Origin: Isoetes taiwanensis
Lineage: Eukaryota > Streptophyta > Lycopodiopsida > Isoetales > Isoetaceae
Direction: 5' to 3'
Assembly: GCA_021234155.1 (NCBI GenBank)
Contig: JAJEKV010000023.1
Coordinates: 4,478,338-4,542,337 of the forward strand
DNA length: 64,000 nucleotides
Of this stretch, positions 1 through 10,130 are shown in pieces (within the stretch, counting starts at the first letter, position 1; every line of letters starts with the position of its first letter). A program made the position numbers and the translations under genes. The notes under the pieces were generated by a model that was not told where the DNA came from, did not search any database, and saw only the letters and a list, made by a program, of their open reading frames with translations.

Positions 1-1549
1 TTATATATCAGACTATGTTTTTAAATAAAAAGCTTCCAGTTTGAGCCTTGTGCTTTAGACCTTGTGTTCCAAATGTTGTCTTGTCTCTCTCGTAATTAAG
101 AACAATGATCATTGTCAAAGCAAGATTGTCTTATATATTTATATAGTGAAACTTTCCAATCAATAATCATTAGATACAACCTTATATTTCTTAATCAAAC
201 AATGTTTCAAAGCATTAAGTTTATTGTACTAATATATTAAGGTTAAATACCATGCTGCAATATCATATAAATAAATTTCACACAAACCCTATTAGATATC
301 ATATAGTAGAAACTAGGTATACATATACCGCTTCAAAATCATATCAATCAACTATTTGAGATCATAGAAAAAAAATCATACCAACAAAGTTAAACCATGT
401 CAATTTGCCACGTTATATGTTGACTATTAATTGCTACAAAATATACGAATAATTTACCAAGTCAATATACTAGAGAGGATAGATGCTATCAAATACCATT
501 CCATTAAACTTGATATACTAAGTATTAGTTCATATCATGCATTTTAAATTGCTAAGAAAACTAACTGAAATGATTACGTTTTAGTACGATGGAGAAAAAT
601 AGGGTAAAAAAACTCATATTAGTATATTTAAATCAAGTACATTTATCACATTGTGTATTGGTGATTAATCACTAGCATCATGATAAGTAACCAATGTAAA
701 GCATCATGATAATTATGCACTTAAAATTACCGTGTCAATATACTAAAGAAGATAGATGTGATCAAATACTAGTCTACCGAACTTGACATACTAAACGATA
801 ATATGTATCATATAATTTAAGTTGTTATAGAGACCAATTAACATTGCCATGTTTCAATAACATGACACAAAACAATGTTAGATTATCACCTTAGAAAAAT
901 ATATTGATGAACCATATTTGATAACTAGACATGGTTTGTAAACTTTTGAACCCACTAACATGTACCGATTTATGGATTTGGTTTTCACCAATAAACCATT
1001 AAAAAAAAAAATCATATTGGTTCAATTTTGGGGGCATTGTGAAACACAAGCGTTCTTGGTACATTTGCAGGGCCAAAATAGTAAGAACATGTGTTAAGCT
1101 CTAAGCTCCTACCATCAAGGGATGCTGCCACACCCTCACCCGACCACCGCTCCAAGAAAGAGAATATCATAGACATGAGACAAGGCAACCTAAAACAAAA
1201 ATATGCGAGGGATAACACCATGGAATGAGGATGCTATGCCCTATTATAATAATTGAGAAGAACACCGAGTTCTAGGGTGTTATCTGCATTAACACAATGC
1301 AGCTCGAGAGCTTTTAATCAAATTTGTCTGTTTTTTGTCATCCCACATAACAACCTAGGTGTTTATGCATCATCGATGTGTTACAGATGGATAACTTCAC
1401 TGTATTCAACAGCTAAGATTTGATCTCAACAATAAAACTTGAGTGCCAATAAGTTAAGAAGTTGTACATCCAACAAAAACCTAAATTTAGCAACTAAGTT
1501 GCCTATACATCAAAAGCATTGTGTATATTGGTGCATATTAAGTAAAAAC
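1..1549. other. AT-rich spacer without recognisable gene
   Basis: The stretch is strongly AT-rich, with many stop codons in all frames and no open frame longer than about 70 codons. I see no domain, RNA gene or clear repeat boundary. The word ATATACTA plus GATAGATG...TCAAATAC recurs near 465-500 and 735-775, which suggests an old diverged duplication, but I cannot place its ends. Confidence 0.6.
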
Positions 1550-1814
1550 AGTTTAGGTTGAATTCTGCCCGCGCGTCCAATAACGCCACGCCACATAGCA
1601 AACTTTCGAACTCTAAATGTTAACAATTTTTTAGGTTTCTTCCTGCGCCGCGTTCTCAACAAAGAGCGTTTCTTCTCCGACCGATTTTACCTCATCGATC
1701 AGAGATCTACCCAGCCATTTTGAAGATTTACCTACTGATTTTGAATATTTACCTGTTTTCTCGAGATTTTACCTAACATTTCAAAGATTTTACTGCCACA
1801 AAATTCAACCTAAA

Positions 1815-4681
1815 AGGAGTCAGAGAAAAGGAGTTATTATCTCAGATCAAGGCTATAGAAACTGTAAAAGTTACTGAAGCCAAAGTGAAGGCAGGGTTGC
1901 AGTGGTTCAAGGACGGTGATAGATGTACCCGGTTCTTTTTTGCGGCTGCAAGAAGAAGGAAACTCGCCACTTCTATACATTCTTTGGTCTTTGCCGGATG
2001 GTGCTCTTATCTCCGATCCGGTGAATCTTAAGCAAAGATCTTCATCACCACTTTTCTTCATTCTTTGCACGACACCCATTGCCCTTTCGAAGGACATGCA
2101 ATTGGTCTGGTTGACTAAGCAAAAGGCGTCGCATTGTTTCAAGAGCAGAGGTTGCTTCTTGAGTCTAATATTGTGAAGGAGGACTTAAAAGCGGTGTGGC
2201 TCTCTTTTGAAAGGGATAAATGCCCTGGGTCTTGATGGCTTTCCTATTGAATTCTTTTCGAAGTCTTTGGGATTTGGTTGGAGGATGACATATATGATGC
2301 CTTTTGTGAGTTTCAGAGATTTAGAGCCTTGATAAGATTTTGAATACAAAGTTGTATCTCTCTCATTCCAAAGAACAAGGAACCCAAGACTATTCCCGAT
2401 TTGGCGACCTATTACATTGCTTTCCTCGTGTACAAGATCTTTGCTAAGACATTGGCGTAAAGAGTCCGAGACATCTTGGCCGACGCTTATCTCAATCAAC
2501 ACAACTGGCTTTCTCCCTCGCCGTTGTATTCTCAACAACGTGGTCACGTGATATGAAGGAATATATTGGGCCCTTCATTGGGGTCATAGAGCAAGGTATC
2601 TTAAGCTTGATTTTGCTAAAGCCTACGATAGTGTTGATTGGGGCTTCTGGAGAAGTGTCTTCTTGCACTTGGGTTTGGGGAGTCATTCACAAGGAATGTC
2701 ATGAAGCTCCATACATCAGCCGGATCTACCGTCCTTTTCCGTATTGAGCCATCGGATATTTTTGTAGTGGATAGAGGAATTTATTGGGGTTGTCCCTTAG
2801 CACCCTTTGCTTTTCACAATTGTGGCGTAAGTCTTGTCCCGGCTCTTCTCCGTGGCTACCCAAGATGCATGCTATTCAAGGCCTCCCAATGGACGATGGT
2901 TCTCAAGAGGTATGTAACCAATATGCCGATGACACTTTTTGTTCCTAATTGCACTGAGGTCGAGAATCTTCGTAATGCTAAGCTATTATTAGACACATTC
3001 TCCTTAGCATCGGGGAGTTCTTGTAGGGGTGGCAAAAATGTCTGCCTTTTGTGGACGTTGGGTATCCCATCCCTCCCTCAGTATTTTGGACTATCCTTGG
3101 AAGATTCTTCCGCATGGCAATACCACAAAGTTGCTTGGTATCCCGGTTGGAATTCATGTCTCTGCTTCGGATGCTTGGGATGAAATCATTAGTGGGTTGC
3201 AAAAGCACTTGTTTTGGTGGAATACTGACTAAACGGTCCATGCCCTGTGAGAATCACCGTGGCTAAATGTGTTCTTAGTAATACTCATGTCTACATGGCG
3301 TCGCTTTTACTAGCTTCAAGAATGTAAGATGGAGGAGATTGTGCGATCGTCCGTAAATTTTATTTGGGGTGGAAATGAGTTAGGAGCAAAGTGGTCAAGG
3401 TAGCTTAGGCGAAATGCATTAGACCTAAAGGCATTTGGTGGTCTTGGTATGTTGGATTTTCACCTCCAAAGCAAGGTCTCCGGCCCGAGGTTGTTGGTGC
3501 AAATGATTCAAAGATTGTCTCCCATTTCATAAGGCCTCCATTAAGCCCCTCCTTCCTTGGGCTTTGCTTTATCATATGCATCCGTATCCTAATGCTTCTC
3601 CCTTTCTAAAAGGGGTTGCTTTGCGGCTTGGGACATCGCCGTCTCTTTTCCATATTAATCCCGAGGCATGTCTTGCTTGTCCACTCCATGTGGTGGATTC
3701 CTTTGCGTGACACCCGAGAGAATGTGCCTCTAAGTGTGGTGGTTCATCCAAAGACACAACGACGATGGGTAGTGGTGGTATCAATACTATTGCGGCTTGG
3801 TATGAGTCCGATCATCTCATGTCATGGGAAGCATTTAGAACAAAGTTCTTGTTGTACGAGATGGGACGAGTAACTGGAATCATATTGCCGCCATTGTTGC
3901 CACAGGATTCGGGTCCACGATTGAGGTAGTCATATGGGGTTGCCATCGGGATATCCGGCCGAGGCGGTTTGTGTCTTCGTGTATAAATTGCTTGTGCATT
4001 CCGAAATCCGCCTCCATCTAATAGATGGCATCTTCAGTCCCTACCCACAATGGAAAAGTGTTTGGATATGGGTATGGGATAAGCCGCTTCACCCCAAAGT
4101 AGTAGTTTTGTGGTGGCAAGTGATCCATAGATGCCTCAGAGTCAATGTGTTAGTCCATAAAATGGATAATCGGATCGAACTGAGCTCGCCCTTTATGCCA
4201 AACAAAGGGTTGAGAGTATTGAGCATTGTTTTTCTTGTGAGAGGCTTGGCATGGTCTTGGTTGTTGACCCTTTTGGCATCGCCTCGATCTAGCCAAAGAA
4301 ATTTTGCTTGCTATCTATCCCGATGCTTGGCCCAAACAACTAAACTTGAGCTTTTCATCTCGCATGCCGGGCTTTTTATGGTCAACTGAAGAGAAGGAGG
4401 TTGTTTATCTTTAAGGGCATAGATACTGCAGATGAGGTTGTTCTTCAGTGGGCGCAAGATAAAATTGTTATGGCTTACAATTGTTCTTCTCTTGATCAAG
4501 AGAAGAAAGTACTGATCTGGCATAATTACCTTCAGATTCATTCTTTTGCATAGGCAGGTGGTTGTGCTCAGTTGGATCGGTTTGTCCACTGGGGTTATAA
4601 TCCTGTCTTTGCATTTATGTTGCTCTGGTTTCTAGTTGGTGAATAAAGCTTGACGTCCTTCAAAAAAAAAAAAAAAAAAAA
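1815..4681 (+). mobile_element. 5'-truncated L1-type LINE with poly(A) tail and 14-bp TSD
   Basis: The insertion ends in a pure A run of about 22 bases (roughly 4661-4681). It is bounded by the direct repeat AAATTCAACCTAAA at 1801-1814 and 4682-4695, the classic signature of target-primed reverse transcription. The body encodes only the RT and 3' part of a plant LINE ORF2 (see the pseudogene entry), so the element is 5'-truncated, as most LINE copies are. It landed inside the right inverted terminus of a small MITE-like element and is therefore the younger of the two. Confidence 0.85.
1837..4620 (+). pseudogene. LINE ORF2 remnant: reverse transcriptase and zf-RVT region
   Basis: Pieces of a plant L1-type ORF2 are readable in shifting forward frames. 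First comes the segment with WFKDGDRCTRFFFAAARRRK (about 1896-1960), equivalent to the W-x-x-GD-x-N-T-x-FFH motif before the RT. An RT palm segment follows (ILIPKNKEP.., 'VYKIFAKTLA', about 2345-2460), then the GCPLAPFAF motif (about 2790-2815) and the catalytic box QYADDTLFV with YADD at 2922-2933. Further on is a zf-RVT-like tract with WDKPLHPKVVVLWWQVIHR (about 4075-4130). Several frameshifts and stops mean no intact protein is possible. The apurinic endonuclease domain expected at the N-terminus is absent because of the 5' truncation. Confidence 0.85.
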
Positions 4682-4712
4682 AAATTCAACCTAAACTCTT
4701 TTCACGTTATAA

Positions 4713-4811
4713 AAATGTTGCTTTAGGCAACATTCTGGGATGTCAGCAACGCCTCCGCGCTTCGCGCATCGGCATTGCTTCCATCCCACAATGTTGCCTA
4801 AAGCAACATTT
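4713..4811. repeat. 99-bp foldback with nested palindromes
   Basis: The 30 bases at 4713-4742 are nearly perfectly reverse complementary to 4782-4811. Each arm contains GTTGC..GCAAC around CTTTAG or CTAAA and so is itself palindromic. The loop is GC-rich (GCCTCCGCGCTTCGCGCATC) in an otherwise AT-rich setting. It could be a small foldback element or a small-RNA-like hairpin. No clear target duplication is visible (TATA-like bases occur on both sides). Confidence 0.6.
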
Positions 4812-5408
4812 ATATACGGAAGAGCCAAATTGTCAATAAAACAATGCAATTCAAAAATGAGATTGTAAATAAAGGAATAATTTGTCGGAAAGGAAAGTAT
4901 TACATTGAAGGCAAAATGACGCATAAGTGTCCTTTTATTTACAAAAAAAATGCTCTATTACGGCGCTTGGGTGGGGATTCTTTTAGTGGCGATTGATGTA
5001 GCATCTTAGGATTGCTCCTAAGAGAATGTGCAAGTGTGAGCTTCTAGGCTATGGTGTGAACTTCTAGGCTATGTTGTGGCCACTTATTTGAGTACTATTG
5101 ATTTGGACGGCGCGTTGTTGGCCAAATACTTTTCTTGTTTATTCCGACTCATAAATTTGTGGGCCCAAAAAATCTGGACCCAAGGTCCCAAGAAAATCCA
5201 ATTCATGAATGTGATTCAAGGGACACATGGTCCAACTTATGCATATATACTAGCTTTATTATTTTCTACTTGGACTCTTTAAGAAATATATAACCCAAGA
5301 GGGGGGAGGTTAATCTTTTTGAATCACAAGGTCGAGAAAATTATCCCTTATTCGTCTATATCAAGCTTTTAAGCTTTTGATCCGAACACAACAAAGCAGA
5401 TGCTCGTC
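4812..5408. other. Spacer, no gene seen
   Basis: Only short, unrelated open frames occur here. A short direct duplication, GTGTGAGCTTCTAGGCTATG / GTGTGAACTTCTAGGCTATG, occurs at about 5033-5070. I recognise no domain or RNA gene. Confidence 0.5.
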
Positions 5409-5464
5409 AAAAATATTTCTGTCCTTGATGGATTTCAAAAATATTTCTGTCCTTGATGGATTTG
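5409..5464 (+). repeat. Perfect 28-bp tandem duplication
   Basis: The 28 bases beginning CAAAAATATTTCTGTCC occur at 5409-5436 and again immediately at 5437-5464 without mismatch. The identity indicates a recent slip or unequal-exchange event. Confidence 0.9.
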
Positions 5465-5501
5465 AACATTGAACAAGAAGAGGACAAAGTAATTTTGGGA
5501 C

Positions 5502-5592
5502 TAGTCCTTGTTTTTATCACTACAAGAAAATTTGGGGGGATCAATACAAGAAAACTTGGGGGGATCAATCCTTGTTTTTATCACTACTGGAG
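5502..5592 (+). repeat. Nested direct repeats next to a CACTACAAGAAAA word
   Basis: TCCTTGTTTTTATCACTAC occurs twice (about 5505 and 5570). Between the copies a unit containing ACAAGAAAA-TTGGGGGGATCAA is itself duplicated (5520-5566). CACTACAAGAAAA at about 5519 matches the usual outer end of CACTA transposons, but no matching opposite end or coding capacity is seen, so it may be only a remnant or coincidence. Confidence 0.5.
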
Positions 5593-5854
5593 GAGTATTG
5601 ATAACTTATCAGTACTATTCCACCCATATAACCCTGATAAGGTGGTTATCGATCTTTGCCTCGGCTGATAACCAAAAATGCGTGGCCTCAGTTGGGCGTT
5701 GGCTATGACAAAATCTCCTACTTTGCAGAAAAAAATACAAAATTTTCGGGCACCTTGTGTGGGCAGAAATTGTTTGAAACCGTTTGATGAGCTTGAGTGT
5801 TTGCCGCAGTGGAGGTTTTAGACCTGCAGATCAATTTTTTCAAAAGTAGCCACA

Positions 5855-6110
5855 TGATGCAAATATCAACAACGAGATACGGAGGAGGAGAAGATTATCG
5901 AGCGAGATGCCGAAGTCACACGTTACAAATATCAACAATTGGAGGAAAAGATTATCTCGATAATCTGCTGTGTCAACTATGCAAATATCAACGACGAGAT
6001 CTAATAGGAGATTATCACGATAATCTACAAATATCAACAACGAGATCTAATAGAAGATTATCACGATAACCACGATAACGACAAAATCTAATAGGAGATT
6101 CTATTAGCGG
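5855..6110 (+). repeat. Degenerate minisatellite, unit about 50 bp
   Basis: The unit contains CAAATATCAACAACGAGAT followed by CTAATAGGAGATTATCACGATAA. It is present about five times with variable length and internal mismatches. It produces spurious open frames on both strands, which I do not regard as genes. Confidence 0.75.
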
Positions 6111-6120
6111 TTGCCAACAG

Positions 6121-6262
6121 TTTGATTCAAATAAGTTTCAAGACCAGTGGTTTAAGGAACATTTAACAACTACAAAAATAAGTTTCAAGACCAGTGGTTT
6201 AAGGATTTAACAACTACATTTTTGGATCAAATAAGTTTCAACACCAGTAGTTTAAGAATAGA
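6121..6262 (+). repeat. Three imperfect direct repeats
   Basis: CAAATAAGTTTCAAGACCAG followed by TGGTTTAAGGA..TTTAACAACTAC is repeated about three times at 6128, 6177 and 6228. The phrase ACAACTACATTTTTGGAT occurs again at about 6349-6366, which extends the repeated block. Confidence 0.7.
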
Positions 6263-6900
6263 ATAGAATAGAATTGTTTTTATCGTCCACGGAGACCAAT
6301 TGGCCTATGGGACCCAATACAAAAAGCGCAGCAATTAAGGAACAATTGACAACTACATTTTTGGATGGTCTACCCTTCTGCCCTATGAACAACATAATAA
6401 ATCTCGCCGCCTAATCGTACACTTCTACCACCTATAATTGTAGCTATAGTTGTAAATTGTCAACATCAGAAATCTCTTCAGCTTCAGAAATCACGAGGAC
6501 AGAGCTGAGAAAGAGCAACTAGAGGATAGAAGGAGGGGCCAAGAATATGACAAGTTGCAAAAGCCAGAGGTGAGTTCTTTCACATGGATTTGTAGCCTCA
6601 CATGGATGGAACCATGTTCTAACCTAAACCTAAACCTAAACAAAAGGGAGGGGATAACGGGGTTGGATATGGGTCAAAATAATTGAAGACAATGGGAAGA
6701 AGGTGAGGTTGAAAATAATTGAATTGTCTTTTAATGTAGGTAAGAATCACGAATTCAACGACAATTCGAGAATAAGGAGGCCCACCAACCCCTAACTAAA
6801 TAATGCGATGACGTGGCACAAACTTTTAGACACGTCAGCATGCGTTTTGCACACGTCAGCGTGCGTCCGTCCAGTGCGTGTTAGTCGGCCGACCGTGAAA
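6263..6900. other. Upstream region of the arginine decarboxylase gene, no coding
   Basis: I see no protein-coding signal. A duplicated phrase with CGTCAGCATGCGT/CGTCAGCGTGCGT and ACACGTCAGC is present at about 6829-6870. ACACGTCA-like and CACGTCAG motifs resemble plant bZIP-type (ACGT core) binding sites and would be well placed in a proximal promoter. This is inference from motif form only. Confidence 0.4.
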
Positions 6901-6907
6901 TGCGTTG

Positions 6908-6914
6908 TATAAGA
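6908..6914 (+). promoter_or_regulatory. Candidate TATA box of the arginine decarboxylase gene
   Basis: TATAAGA lies in a GC-richer context about 890 bp upstream of the start codon. The pyrimidine-rich tract after it (CTCCTCTGCCCTGCGCTCC, from about 6934) resembles a plant transcription start region. The distance to the ATG implies a long leader. No transcript evidence is available here. Confidence 0.35.
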
Positions 6915-6975
6915 ACACGGCCGTTTGGTTTGCTCCTCTGCCCTGCGCTCCCAATCCTTTAATTCTGGCCCTCAG

Positions 6976-7441
6976 GTATGAATGAGCTTTAAGTGTTTGT
7001 GGCTATGGTGTCGATCTGATATGCTTCCTTTCTGGGTCTTTATTTGTTTATCTTTTCGCCATAAAAAACCTTTTAGGCTAGATTTGCCCTTGCATCTGCC
7101 GGAGCTATTTTGACCCCTTTTGAATGCCCAAAGGGATTCGTCCTATTCAGGCCTTTCGTGTTTTATTAGTCTTGAATGGATCATTATGCTGGTATTCCTG
7201 TTCATTTAATCCACTCTTGCCTTTTCGCAGAAGCTAATACGGGTGAAGCTTCGTCTCTTTTGCTCCTCGGCCACTAGTAGGATAGGATATATAAAGGAAC
7301 CCAACTCGTTTTCCTTTGTATTCCTTCCTTCTTCGTGGAGCCAAGACTTGTAAGTCAAGAAACTCCTTGTTGGGATTCTTGCCTTTCCTTTTTTTTGTGG
7401 CTGTAAATACCGGACTTGTTCTAACCTTGTGTTCTATCCAG
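6976..7441 (+). other. Possible leader intron of the arginine decarboxylase gene
   Basis: CTCAG/GTATGA at 6971-6981 is a good donor. TTGTGTTCTATCCAG ending at 7441 and CTTGCCTTTTCGCAG ending at 7230 are acceptable acceptors with pyrimidine-rich tracts. The intervening DNA is T-rich, as plant introns are. Either pair would shorten the leader of a gene whose coding part has no intron. This is a prediction from splice consensus only. Confidence 0.3.
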
Positions 7442-7681
7442 CGCGTGGGTTTCTGCGCATATCGTTCCGTTTCCTTTGCGAGCCTTTAGCTTCTCGAAAG
7501 GAGGAATCACTTCTGCAGTATTTGGTTGATCATAGTTGCTTGGCTTGGTAGATTCGTGCGGCTTGAGTTTTTGCATCACAAAACGGCCTCATTTCTAAAT
7601 TTCCGGTCCGATCAAATCATTCGGCCTGGCAGTTTTCTTTGTTGTGAGCTCTTTGCATCAAATAGCCGTTTTTATCAGATT

Positions 7682-7708
7682 ATGACATTAGTAGCTTGGG
7701 AAAATTGA
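7682..7708 (+). CDS. Short upstream ORF (8 codons) in the leader
   Basis: An AUG at 7682 opens an eight-codon frame (MTLVAWEN, then TGA at 7706-7708), 87 bases before the main start codon. No further AUG lies between it and the main start. A short leader ORF is known from memory for an arginine decarboxylase mRNA in carnation, where it lowers translation, so a similar role is plausible here. Whether this AUG is in the mature leader depends on the unknown start site and splicing. Longer frames overlapping this point begin only with UUG and were not called. Confidence 0.4.
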   Translation: MTLVAWEN

Positions 7709-7795
7709 TTCAGCAAAGTCGGAGCCGAGGCTCTTGCCTCGGCGTTTGGCAAAGAGCTTGCATCGTAGGATTCTCTACTTCGGTGCAAGGCGGCC

Positions 7796-9937
7796 ATGCG
7801 GACCCTAACATTTGTAGATGGCTACGAGCCTATGCTGTACAATCTTCTCGACGATTCTACCCCTTTTTGCCTCCCTGAGCAAGAAGATAACACTGCTTCT
7901 TGGTCTGTAAAAAAATCCACAGAACTCTACCATGTGGATGGATGGGGAGCTCCTTACTTCTTTATCAACGACAAGGGAAACATTGCAGTACTTCCTCAAG
8001 CGAAAAAAACAGAAAAAGGCATGGAAATTGATCTGGTTTCTGTTGTAGATTATGCTTTGAAGCAAAAAGGTATGACACTACCTCTAATAATCAGATTTCC
8101 TGAGATTTTGAAGCACCGACTAGAAACTTTACAAGGTTCATTTGATAGAGCAATTTTTATGCATGGGTATGGTGGGAGCTTTCAAGGTGTTTATCCTGTA
8201 AAATGCAATCCAGATCGGTATCTAGTGGAAGATCTAGTTCATTTTGGCAGAAACTTTTCCTTTGGTCTTGAAGCAGGATCTAAGCCTGAGCTTTTAATGG
8301 CTATGAGTTGCATGTGTAAAGCGAGCTATGAATCCTTGCTTATTTGCAATGGATATAAGGACTCTGAGTATATAAAGCTTGCTCTTATTGCAAGGCAAAT
8401 GGGGATTAAGTCTGTGATTGTTCTCGAGCAGGAGGAAGAAGTAGAAATTGTTTTAAGGATGAGCCAGATTATGAATGTAAGGCCTGTGATTGGTATTAGA
8501 GCAAAACTGAGCACTAAACATGATGGCCATTGGGGAGAAACTTCAGGTGAGAAAGGCAAGTTTGGACTTACCACTGTAGAAATTGTGAGGATCTTCCATA
8601 GACTAAGGAAGATGGGTATGGCAGATTGTCTTCAGCTTCTTCACTTTCATATTGGATCACAAATTCCTTCTCTTGATCTTGTCAAAGAAGGGGTCTCTGA
8701 AGCTGCTCATCTATATTGCGAGTTATCTCTGATGGGTGCAAACATGATTTACCTGGATATTGGAGGAGGATTAGGGATTGATTATGACGGATCTGGATCC
8801 GCTGCTTCTGATATGTCAGTTGGTTATAGTGTGGAACAGTATGCAGATCAGGTAATTGAAGCAATTGAATGTGCTTGTTCTTGCAAAAAAATGACGAGTA
8901 GGCCTATTGTCTGTTGCGAAAGTGGCCGTGGATTGGTTTCTCATCATTCAATCGTTATATTTGATGTGGTTTCTTCGAGCAATTTGCCATTTGATACTCA
9001 GAATAAAGATGAAGATGAAGATGAAGAAAATTTCTGCCTTCCTCGGGAATGTGATCTTCCATCTGACTTGCTTGATGTTTATAGTGCTCTAGCTGGATTT
9101 GTCAGATCTAGAAACTATGATGCAGCTTTGGATTGCGCAACTAGCCTAAAAAATGAGTGCACTAGGTTGTTCAAATTAGGCCTATTGGGTCTTGAGCTCA
9201 GAGCCTCTGTAGACAAAATTCATGCCATGCTTTCTGCAGTGATGCAGGATCAGGAAAAAGAGAAGCTGAAACATCAAGTCTTGCCCATGAAGATAAAGTC
9301 TGGCATGAATCTGGGGCCAAAGATTGATCAACCAGTTACATATCACATAAATCTCTCCATATTCAAGTCCATGCCTGATTACTGGGCCATTGGACAGTTG
9401 TTTCCAATAGTTCCCATCCACAGGTTAAGCGAAAAGCCAGATCGAACAGCAACTTTTTCAGATCTGACATGTGATAGTGATGGAAAAATTGGAGCATTCA
9501 TAGCAGGGGATCCATATGGGAAGGCTATGAGCTCTCTTCCTGTGCATAAGCTGGAAGAGAAGAGGCCATATCTGATGGGAATGTTTCTGGGAGGTGCATA
9601 TCAGGAGGTCCTTGGTTCCATGCATAACCTGTTTGGGTCTGCGCATGCGGTACACGTGGAGTCCAGCATGGATGGAGGGTTTCAGGTCACGAGGCAGGTG
9701 GCAGGGCAGAGTGTGGCAAATGTGCTGAGGCTGATGCATCATGAGCCAACCGGGATGCTCGATGCCTTACGTGGCAGGCTGGTGGACACTTTACAAAGGG
9801 GTGAGTTTTCTGCTGAAGATGCAAAGGCAATCTTGAGAGTTCTTACCACAAGCTTTCTGGCTTACCCTTATTTGTATGATGACACGCGTCACAATCCTGT
9901 GCTTGCTGGCCTCACCCCCACTTATTGCATCTCTTGA
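7796..9937 (+). CDS. ADC: Arginine decarboxylase (biosynthetic, plant type)
   Basis: A 713-residue PLP-dependent fold-III decarboxylase converts arginine to agmatine, the first step of the plant agmatine route to putrescine. The start MRTLTFVD aligns with the MPALAFVD start of known plant enzymes, and the length is close to the usual 700-720. Key sites are YPVKCNPDRY with the PLP-binding lysine at residue 136, GEKGKFGLT, LLHFHIGSQIP (His 283/285), the phosphate-binding DIGGGLGIDYD (321-331), ESGR (375-378), DLTCDSDGKI with the catalytic cysteine at 559, and LGMFLGGAYQEVLG with HNLFG near the end. An acidic insert (DEDEDEE) lies at about residues 404-410. The coding region has no intron, frameshift or stop, in contrast to every other long frame in the window. 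The C-terminal tail after the last conserved block is short. No clear plastid transit peptide is seen, although several plant ADCs are plastidial. A short upstream ORF may regulate translation. Confidence 0.97.
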   Translation: MRTLTFVDGYEPMLYNLLDDSTPFCLPEQEDNTASWSVKKSTELYHVDGWGAPYFFINDKGNIAVLPQAKKTEKGMEIDLVSVVDYALKQKGMTLPLIIRFPEILKHRLETLQGSFDRAIFMHGYGGSFQGVYPVKCNPDRYLVEDLVHFGRNFSFGLEAGSKPELLMAMSCMCKASYESLLICNGYKDSEYIKLALIARQMGIKSVIVLEQEEEVEIVLRMSQIMNVRPVIGIRAKLSTKHDGHWGETSGEKGKFGLTTVEIVRIFHRLRKMGMADCLQLLHFHIGSQIPSLDLVKEGVSEAAHLYCELSLMGANMIYLDIGGGLGIDYDGSGSAASDMSVGYSVEQYADQVIEAIECACSCKKMTSRPIVCCESGRGLVSHHSIVIFDVVSSSNLPFDTQNKDEDEDEENFCLPRECDLPSDLLDVYSALAGFVRSRNYDAALDCATSLKNECTRLFKLGLLGLELRASVDKIHAMLSAVMQDQEKEKLKHQVLPMKIKSGMNLGPKIDQPVTYHINLSIFKSMPDYWAIGQLFPIVPIHRLSEKPDRTATFSDLTCDSDGKIGAFIAGDPYGKAMSSLPVHKLEEKRPYLMGMFLGGAYQEVLGSMHNLFGSAHAVHVESSMDGGFQVTRQVAGQSVANVLRLMHHEPTGMLDALRGRLVDTLQRGEFSAEDAKAILRVLTTSFLAYPYLYDDTRHNPVLAGLTPTYCIS

Positions 9938-10082
9938 TGCATCATTTTTCATTATTTTTCAGTTCCAACTCAACATCTGTTCCTCCAGCTTTCTTACATA
10001 ATAACAGTCCCTTGTAGACGTTGCCTTCATACTCCCTTCACATTATGCTTCATTGCTAGGCCTATCATTACCATTATTCTTA

Positions 10083-10088
10083 AATAAA
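10083..10088 (+). promoter_or_regulatory. Candidate poly(A) signal of the ADC gene
   Basis: AATAAA occurs 146 bases after the ADC stop codon in a T-rich region, followed by TATAGTATCTGGGATGTCTG. This is a normal distance for a plant 3' end. The actual site cannot be verified without transcripts. Confidence 0.45.
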
Positions 10089-10130
10089 CAGTATAGTATC
10101 TGGGATGTCTGCTTCAGCTTGGCCACTTGC

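Larger units (their letters stand above)
1550..4697. mobile_element. MITE-like element with 15-bp inverted termini, split by a LINE
   Basis: AGTTTAGGTTGAATT at 1550-1564 is the exact reverse complement of AATTCAACCTAAACT at 4683-4697. With the LINE (1815-4681) and one copy of its target duplication removed, the remaining element is about 265 bp, with the two repeats at its very ends. This is the form of a non-autonomous TIR element. I could not identify a convincing target duplication outside the termini, so the superfamily is open. The interior contains several imperfect copies of a GATTTTACCT/GATTTACCT word between 1684 and 1793. Confidence 0.6.

Noticed and set aside
4713-4811. Foldback as a tRNA or snoRNA gene
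   Set aside because: No cloverleaf, A/B boxes or C/D boxes; it is a simple long inverted repeat.
5518-5531. CACTACAAGAAAA as the end of a full CACTA transposon
   Set aside because: No matching opposite end, subterminal array or transposase was found; kept only as a possible remnant.
5840-6069. Open frames on both strands at 5797-6069
   Set aside because: They are translations of a tandem minisatellite.
7526-7878. Two overlapping 60-codon frames (7526-7708 and 7696-7878) as upstream ORFs of ADC, the second overlapping the main start
   Set aside because: Both begin with UUG, not AUG. Only the internal AUG at 7682 gives a credible uORF.
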